64,000 nucleotides of DNA, from assembly GCA_936908745.1 (NCBI GenBank), contig CAKZFX010000012.1, positions 124,001 to 188,000 of the forward strand. The letters run 5' to 3'. This DNA is from an uncultured Chitinophagaceae bacterium (GTDB taxonomy: Bacteria > Bacteroidota > Bacteroidia > Chitinophagales > Chitinophagaceae). Shown here in pieces: positions 59,167 to 64,000 of this stretch (positions are counted from its first letter, which is position 1; each line of letters begins with the position of its first letter). The notes under the pieces were generated by a model that searched no databases, was not told where the DNA came from, and was given only the letters and a program-made list of their open reading frames with translations. The translations under genes and the position numbers were made by a program.

Positions 59167-60684
59167 ATGTTATTATTAGGAATAGATCTCGGTACAAGTT
59201 CGGTAAAAGTTTCGGTGGTGGATGCTGCCACGCAATCCTGTATTGCATCGGCGCATTACCCGGAGACGGAAGCGGAGATCATTTCAGCACATCCCGGCTG
59301 GGCCGAGCAAAGCCCTGACCAATGGTGGGAATATGTGAAGCAGGCCATTTTAAAATGCCATGCAACAGATAAATACGACCCGCAGGCTATCGGCGCTATT
59401 GGTATCGCTTACCAGATGCACGGCCTGGTATTGGTGGACAAAGACCAGCATGTGTTGCGCAATGCGATTATCTGGTGCGACAGCCGTGCCGTAGCCATTG
59501 GCGACAATGCGTTTGAAAAAATAGGCGAGGAAAAATGCCTAGAACATTTGCTCAATTCTCCCGGCAACTTTACAGCAAGTAAACTGGCTTGGGTCAAGGA
59601 AAATGAACCTGCCGTTTACGAACGCGTTGATAAGATCATGTTGCCCGGTGACTTTATCGCTATGAAAATGACCGGCGACAGCACGACTTCTATTTCTGCT
59701 TTATCAGAAGGCATTTTCTGGGATTTTAAAACAAACGGGATTTCAACGGACGTACTCAATCATTTTGGTTTTGATAGTAAAATAATACCGGTGGTTCAAC
59801 CGCTGTTTGCGCCACATGGTTATTTGAAAGACGCAACGGCTTCAAGGCTTTCGCTGAAGAAAGGAATACCTGTTACATACAAAGCGGGTGATCAGCCCAA
59901 CAATGCGTTGTCGTTAAATGTCCTCGAGCCGGGCGAAGTGGCAACCACGGCGGGCACTTCCGGTGTGATCTATGGAGTCAGCGATGAACTTTGTTATGAC
60001 GAGCAATCGCGGATCAACAGTTTTGCGCATGTTAATTACAGCGAAACGCAGCGAAGGGTGGGAGTGTTGTTGTGCATTAACGGTACAGGTATTTTCAATC
60101 GTTGGGTGAAAAACCTGGCGGGTATGAATACGACCTATGCCGGTTTGAATGAAGCGGCTTCTAAAATACCTTTTGGTGCAGAAGGATTGATGGCTTTGCC
60201 ATTTGGCAATGGCGCTGAGCGGATGCTCAACAACCAGATCGTAGGGGCTCATTTACACCATCTTGATTTTAATATTCATGGCTCTGCCCATTTGGTGCGG
60301 GCGGCACAGGAGGGAATTGCGTTTTCTTTCCGTTATGGGCTGGATATTATGCGTGAAAATGGGATTAATCCATCCGTGGTGAGGGCTGGAAAAGCCAATC
60401 TTTTTTTAAGCGACCTGTTTACAAACACGTTTGCAAGCGTCAATAGAGTGGCGGTAGAGTTTTATGAGGGAGATGGCAGCTATGGAGCGGCTATCGGTGC
60501 GGGAATCGGGGCTGGTTACTATAAAACAGCTTCGGAAGCGGCGAAAAACCGTAAAGCCGTGGCAGTGGTTGAACCCACTAATAATGGTGCATATGAAGAT
60601 TTGTATGCAAAATGGAAAGAACTATTAGAGAAACAACTGAACGAAATAAATACAACGAATGCGCTGCGGGTGAGCCTGCTTTAA
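59167..60684 (+). CDS. xylB: Xylulokinase (FGGY family)
   Basis: A 505-residue sugar kinase that phosphorylates D-xylulose to xylulose-5-phosphate. The nucleotide-binding start is LLLGIDLGTSSVKVSVVD (residues 2-19), QMHGLVLVDK is near 82, and the ATP site shows GDQPNNALSLNVLEPGEVAT with TAGTSGVIYG near residues 240-270 and GNGAERMLNN near 350. The neighbouring xylA 26 bp downstream makes the xylulokinase role secure. The start is ATG at 59167. Confidence 0.93.
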   Translation: MLLLGIDLGTSSVKVSVVDAATQSCIASAHYPETEAEIISAHPGWAEQSPDQWWEYVKQAILKCHATDKYDPQAIGAIGIAYQMHGLVLVDKDQHVLRNAIIWCDSRAVAIGDNAFEKIGEEKCLEHLLNSPGNFTASKLAWVKENEPAVYERVDKIMLPGDFIAMKMTGDSTTSISALSEGIFWDFKTNGISTDVLNHFGFDSKIIPVVQPLFAPHGYLKDATASRLSLKKGIPVTYKAGDQPNNALSLNVLEPGEVATTAGTSGVIYGVSDELCYDEQSRINSFAHVNYSETQRRVGVLLCINGTGIFNRWVKNLAGMNTTYAGLNEAASKIPFGAEGLMALPFGNGAERMLNNQIVGAHLHHLDFNIHGSAHLVRAAQEGIAFSFRYGLDIMRENGINPSVVRAGKANLFLSDLFTNTFASVNRVAVEFYEGDGSYGAAIGAGIGAGYYKTASEAAKNRKAVAVVEPTNNGAYEDLYAKWKELLEKQLNEINTTNALRVSLL

Positions 60685-60710
60685 TTACCTAACAATTTTA
60701 ACAACAGACA

Positions 60711-62039
60711 ATGGCAATTACTATCGGACAAAAGGAATTTTTTAAAGGCATACCTGCTATTCAATATGAAGGAAGGGATACGGACAATCCATTGGCCTAT
60801 CGCTGGTATGATGCGGGTAAAGTGGTGGCTGGAAAAACGATGCAGGAGCACCTGCGTTTTGCCTGTGCGTATTGGCATAGCTTCTGCGGCAGCGGTGCTG
60901 ATCCATTTGGTGAGCCTACACATATTTTTGGCTGGGATGAAAAAAGCGATGCGGTAGAGCGTGCAAAGGACAAAGCCGATGCAGCGTTTGAATTCATTAC
61001 CAAACTCGGTTTGCCTTACTACTGTTTTCATGATGTGGACGTAGTGGATTATACCAATGATATCAATGAGAACGATAAACGATTACAGGCCGTCATCACT
61101 TATCTCGGCGAAAAACAAAAAGCAAGTGGTGTAAAGTTATTGTGGGGTACAGCCAACCTGTTTTCTCATAAACGATATATGAATGGCGCATCTACAAACC
61201 CTGACTTTCATGTGCTGGCACATGGTGCGGCGCAGGTAAAAGCGGCGCTGGATGCTACGATTACACTCGGTGGTGAAAATTATGTATTCTGGGGCGGACG
61301 TGAAGGTTATATGAGTTTATTGAATACCGATGTAAAAAGAGAAAAAGAACACCTGGCCCGTTTCCTGCATACAGCAAAAGACTATGCAAGAAAACAGGGT
61401 TTCAAAGGTAAATTCTTTATTGAGCCTAAGCCTTGTGAGCCATCCAAACATCAATATGATTATGACAGTGAAACAGTAATTGGTTTCCTGCGCCAGCATG
61501 ATCTGCTGAATGATTTCAGCCTGAATATTGAAGTCAACCACGCTACACTCGCTGGTCATACGTTTACACATGAATTGCAGGTGGCAGCCGATACAGGTTT
61601 ACTGGGAAGCATTGATGCCAACCGTGGCGATTATCAAAATGGCTGGGACACCGACCAATTCCCTAATGATATTAATGAACTGACAGAAGCCATGCTGATC
61701 ATTTTGCAGGCCGGTGGTTTTGCAGGTGGTGGTATCAACTTCGATGCAAAGATCCGTCGTAACTCAACCGATCCTGAAGACCTGTTTCATGCACATATCG
61801 GCGGCATTGATACATTTGCCCGTGCGTTGGTAACAGCGGATAATGTGTTGCAACATTCTGATTACAAAAAAATCAGGGCGGACCGTTATGCCAGTTTTGA
61901 CAGTGGAAAAGGAAAAGAATTTGAAGAAGGCAAACTGTCGTTGGAAGACTTACGGACATTTGCTGTTGAAAATGGCGAACCGGCAGTGAAAAGCGGTAAA
62001 CAGGAATACCTGGAGAATATCATCAACCGTTTTATCTAA
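60711..62039 (+). CDS. xylA: Xylose isomerase
   Basis: A 442-residue isomerase that converts D-xylose to D-xylulose with two divalent metals. The catalytic His is in YCFHDVDVVDY near residue 104. Metal ligands include Glu in FIEPKPCEPSKHQYD near 235 and EVNHATLAGHTFTHEL near 275, and Asp in GSIDANRGDYQNGWDTD near 300-320. The C-terminus is complete. It is 26 bp after xylB and precedes a terminator and uxuA. Bacteroidota xylose isomerases of this length are typical class II enzymes. Confidence 0.95.
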   Translation: MAITIGQKEFFKGIPAIQYEGRDTDNPLAYRWYDAGKVVAGKTMQEHLRFACAYWHSFCGSGADPFGEPTHIFGWDEKSDAVERAKDKADAAFEFITKLGLPYYCFHDVDVVDYTNDINENDKRLQAVITYLGEKQKASGVKLLWGTANLFSHKRYMNGASTNPDFHVLAHGAAQVKAALDATITLGGENYVFWGGREGYMSLLNTDVKREKEHLARFLHTAKDYARKQGFKGKFFIEPKPCEPSKHQYDYDSETVIGFLRQHDLLNDFSLNIEVNHATLAGHTFTHELQVAADTGLLGSIDANRGDYQNGWDTDQFPNDINELTEAMLIILQAGGFAGGGINFDAKIRRNSTDPEDLFHAHIGGIDTFARALVTADNVLQHSDYKKIRADRYASFDSGKGKEFEEGKLSLEDLRTFAVENGEPAVKSGKQEYLENIINRFI

Positions 62040-62063
62040 ATCAAATCGACTTTCAATCATAAG

Positions 62064-62095
62064 AAGCGCCGGGCAATCGTCCGGCGCTTTATCTT
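62064..62095 (+). terminator. Terminator after xylA
   Basis: AAGCGCCGG at 62064-62072 pairs with CCGGCGCTT at 62081-62089 over GCAATCGT, followed by TATCTTT. The last bases also resemble a -7 box (TATCTTTA) for uxuA. Confidence 0.8.
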
Positions 62096-62114
62096 TAGCA
62101 AAAAAAGAAACACT

Positions 62115-63278
62115 ATGTTAATGCATCAGACCATGCGCTGGTATGGCCCGCACGATGCGGTCAGTTTGTGGGATATCCGCCAGGCAGGTTGCGCCGGTGT
62201 GGTGACGGCCCTGCATCATATTCCTGTCGGCGAAGTATGGCCAATAGATGAGATCAACAAACGCAAAGCGATGATCGAAGAGGTGGGTATGACATGGACG
62301 GTGATCGAAAGCCTGCCTGTAAGTGATGATATCAAACGACAAACAGGTAATTATTTACAGCATATTGAAAACTATAAACAAAGCCTGCGCAATGTATCAG
62401 CTTGTGGTTTGCAGGTGGTGACTTATAATTTTATGCCGGTGCTGGATTGGCTGCGTACAGAGATTTATTATGAACTGCCGGACAAAAGCACGGCTTTATA
62501 CTTCAATCGGTTGGATTACCTCGTTTTTGATTTGTATTTATTGAAACGCCCCGGTGCTGAAAAGGACTATTCAACGGCTGAACTGGAAAAAGCCAAACAG
62601 CATTTTGAAAATATGCCGGAAGAAAAAAGAACGCATTTGTTTGGCAATATGATGCTGGGTTTGCCGGGTAGTGATGATTCGTTTACACCGGAGCTGGTGT
62701 TGGCTGAATTAAAAAAGTATGAAGGCATTGATAAAGCAAAATTAAAAGAGCATCTTTTCTATTTCCTGCAACAAGTAGTGCCGGTAGCAGAAGAAGCGGG
62801 TGTAAAAATGGCGATCCATCCGGATGATCCGCCCTACCCGGTATTGGGCTTGCCAAGAATTGTAAGCACCGAACAAGATGCGGCTGATCTCATAAATGCT
62901 GTTCCATCGCCCGCTAACGGGCTTTGTTTTTGCAGCGGCTCTTATGGGGCAAGACCGGATAATGATATCCCGAAAATGCTGGCACGTTTTGGCGACCATG
63001 TTCACTTCCTGCACCTGCGCAATACCAAACGGGATGCGGATGGCAACTTCTTTGAGGCCGATCATCTCGGTGGCGATACGGATATGGTAGCGGTGGTAAA
63101 GGAAGTACTGAAAATCCAGCGGCGGCGGAATATTTCCATTCCTATGCGCCCGGATCATGGCCACCAGATGCTGGACGACCTGCATAAAAAGACTTATCCC
63201 GGCTATTCGGCCATTGGCCGCCTGAAAGGGCTGGCGGAGCTGCGTGGGCTGGAACTGGGGTTGGATAGTATGCTCTAA
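62115..63278 (+). CDS. uxuA: Mannonate dehydratase
   Basis: A 387-residue enzyme of glucuronate degradation, which dehydrates D-mannonate to 2-keto-3-deoxygluconate. The TIM barrel shows MRWYGPHDAVSLWDIRQAG at the start and metal/substrate residues in AIHPDDPPYPVLGLPRIV near 235, FCSGSYGARPDND near 272, HLRNTKRDADGNFFEADH near 300, and MRPDHGHQMLDD near 343. The start could be the ATG at 62115 or 62121. It lies after the xylA terminator, so it may be separately expressed. No uxaC or kdgK is in the window. Confidence 0.92.
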   Translation: MLMHQTMRWYGPHDAVSLWDIRQAGCAGVVTALHHIPVGEVWPIDEINKRKAMIEEVGMTWTVIESLPVSDDIKRQTGNYLQHIENYKQSLRNVSACGLQVVTYNFMPVLDWLRTEIYYELPDKSTALYFNRLDYLVFDLYLLKRPGAEKDYSTAELEKAKQHFENMPEEKRTHLFGNMMLGLPGSDDSFTPELVLAELKKYEGIDKAKLKEHLFYFLQQVVPVAEEAGVKMAIHPDDPPYPVLGLPRIVSTEQDAADLINAVPSPANGLCFCSGSYGARPDNDIPKMLARFGDHVHFLHLRNTKRDADGNFFEADHLGGDTDMVAVVKEVLKIQRRRNISIPMRPDHGHQMLDDLHKKTYPGYSAIGRLKGLAELRGLELGLDSML

Positions 63279-63318
63279 TAAACTTTGTTTTGGGTATGGG
63301 AAAAAAGATGAGTTCCCT

Positions 63319-63326
63319 TACCTTTG
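63319..63326 (+). promoter_or_regulatory. Putative -7 box upstream of the tRNA-Leu locus
   Basis: TACCTTTG followed by C fits TAnnTTTG perfectly; TTTTG lies 26 bp upstream, longer than the usual spacing. It could drive the tRNA region beginning about 60 bp further on. Confidence 0.4.
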
Positions 63327-63366
63327 CTGCCCGCTAATTAGGGCGGAAACACTAAAGTTCTTATAG

Positions 63367-64000
63367 TCAATATAATAACAAGGATGCCCGGGTGGCGAAA
63401 CCTGCCTGCCGGCAGGCAGGTTGGTAGAGCGAAAGCGATACAATTGTTATTATGAGAAATTGCCCAGGTGGCGAAATTGGTAGACGCACTGTCTTCAGGT
63501 GGCAGCGTTCGCAAGGATGTGCTGGTTCGAATCCAGTCCTGGGCACCAAAGTGGACAAATCGAAAATTGGTTCGGTTTGTCCATTTTCATTTTGGCTGAA
63601 ACCCTTGTCCATACTGTATATCAGCTGAACGGCTTCGTTCATTCTGGCGGTTCGATATTGAAATCCGTCAAAAACGAGTTTTTCGGGGAATATCGAACCA
63701 ATGATTTCTCTTTTCCCCTTGTTATCTGATTTTTCATAGAGTTTATCCAAGCAGGTCAGATTAGTTAAAGCCTTATTCAGCAAAGGCTCTATGCTTTTAC
63801 CTTCTTGTGATAACTCTATCAATTTTGATTCCAGCCCCGTGATTTTCTTTTCGTACTCTGATTTTATAGAGCGGTATTCTGAAGGCTCAATTTCATTTGA
63901 TAAAAGCAGTTTACGGGCATTGGCAAGCTCTGTATTTGCCTTTTCCAATGCTTCTTTAACTTGTCTTAAATCTTCCCGTTGCGCCTTTGTCTGGGCTTTA
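63367..64000 (-). CDS. Serine recombinase (integrase) C-terminal part, 5' end beyond the right edge, chimeric 3' end
   Basis: The minus-strand frame is open from the window edge (reading KAQTKAQREDLRQVKEALEK) to a TGA at 63367-63369; no true start is seen, so only the C-terminal about 210 residues are here. They are a coiled-coil/zinc-ribbon-type tail as in large serine recombinases of Bacteroidota (EPSEYRSIKSEYEKKITGLE, DKLYEKSDNKGKREIIGSIF, PEKLVFDGFQYRTARMNEAV). After the terminator-encoded part, the last about 68 residues, from LVPRTGFEPAHPCERCHL on, are the antisense of the tRNA-Leu and of the partial tRNA copy. This is expected when a mobile element integrates at a tRNA gene: the coding 3' end becomes a chimera. 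Confidence 0.85.
   Translation of the reverse strand, partial: KAQTKAQREDLRQVKEALEKANTELANARKLLLSNEIEPSEYRSIKSEYEKKITGLESKLIELSQEGKSIEPLLNKALTNLTCLDKLYEKSDNKGKREIIGSIFPEKLVFDGFQYRTARMNEAVQLIYSMDKGFSQNENGQTEPIFDLSTLVPRTGFEPAHPCERCHLKTVRLPISPPGQFLIITIVSLSLYQPACRQAGFATRASLLLY
63386..63431 (+). pseudogene. Partial tRNA-Leu 5' copy split by a perfect 20-bp palindrome
   Basis: GCCCGGGTGGCGAAA at 63386-63400 and TTGGTAGAGCG at 63421-63431 match the start and D-arm of the intact tRNA-Leu (GCCCAGGTGGCGAAA, TTGGTAGACGC). Between them lies CCTGCCTGCCGGCAGGCAGG, a perfect palindrome. The remainder of the tRNA (anticodon and T arms) is missing, so no functional tRNA can form. Confidence 0.75.
63462..63548 (+). 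tRNA. tRNA-Leu (anticodon CAG), CCA encoded
   Basis: An 87-nt tRNA. The acceptor arms are GCCCAGG and CCTGGGC, followed by ACCA. The D arm is GCG-AAATTGGTAGA-CGC, the anticodon arm CTGTC-TTCAGGT-GGCAG gives anticodon CAG (reads CUG), a long variable arm follows as expected for leucine, and the T arm is GCTGG-TTCGAAT-CCAGT. Integration of the recombinase-bearing element is at its 3' end. Confidence 0.92.
63552..63597 (+). terminator. Terminator of tRNA-Leu, inside the recombinase frame
   Basis: TGGACAAATCGAA at 63552-63564 pairs with TTCGGTTTGTCCA at 63571-63583 (one G-T pair) over AATTGG, followed by TTTTCATTTT. The hairpin lies in the antisense of the recombinase reading frame, just beyond the tRNA 3' end. 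Confidence 0.75.

Noticed and set aside
63499..63729. Plus-strand 76-codon frame crossing the tRNA-Leu 3' end
   Set aside because: It is a shadow of the recombinase and tRNA; it contains no recognisable protein.

Overview
The window comes from a Bacteroidota chromosome, most likely a member of the Chitinophagaceae. Supporting signs are a SusC/SusD pair, the gene order parA-parB-DUF5683-dapB, PorT-like and OmpA-like envelope proteins, an alpha-oxoamine synthase resembling serine palmitoyltransferase, a SWIB/histone-H1-like protein, promoters with the Bacteroidota -7 box (TAnnTTTG), and intergenic repeats built from short palindromes. Genes are densely packed on both strands, and most of the content is housekeeping or cell-envelope.

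Layout. 1-5340: envelope and membrane genes (CNNM/CorC-type protein cut by the left edge, PAP2 phosphatase, LtaS-like sulfatase-fold enzyme, a zinc-ribbon membrane protein, a methyltransferase). 5431-8089: glmM and a cysteine desulfurase. 8227-10905: a lipoprotein and a BlaI/BlaR1-type regulator pair with two operator palindromes. 11278-13959: PspC protein and aconitase. 14042-14325: a cluster of REP-like hairpins. 14387-17303: a HipA-like kinase/DUF3037 pair, a PKHD dioxygenase, a cupin and the SWIB histone-like protein. 17873-22484: small secreted proteins, an OmpA protein, MmcQ/YjbR and UbiX. 22888-26701: dipeptidyl peptidase IV-like protease, a 120-bp-period repeat and the alpha-oxoamine synthase. 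26816-29504: NarL-type regulator and TPR histidine kinase. 29557-32796: parA, parB, DUF5683, dapB. 32963-37752: metallophosphoesterase, PorT-like barrel, lon. 37885-39499: PIG-L deacetylase and bioB.

39537-47693 (minus strand) is a tight run that looks like a surface-glycan or lipid-modification cluster: DUF2304, GT2, GT-C, sulfatase-fold enzyme, a large methyltransferase, a 58-residue membrane protein, then an M42 peptidase and a UbiA-like protein. Several of these genes overlap or abut. 47733-50564 holds an orphan LuxE-like ligase and a LytTR two-component pair; 51100-55566 holds the SusC/SusD pair. 55862-63278 is a sugar-catabolic region: minus-strand alcohol dehydrogenase, FAH-family and SMP-30 lactonase genes face plus-strand xylB, xylA and uxuA.

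The right edge is a mobile-element junction. An intact tRNA-Leu(CAG) at 63462-63548 is followed by the 3' part of a serine recombinase gene on the opposite strand. Its reading frame runs through the tRNA and through a neighbouring partial tRNA-Leu copy whose D-loop is split by a perfect 20-bp palindrome. The element itself lies mostly beyond the window.
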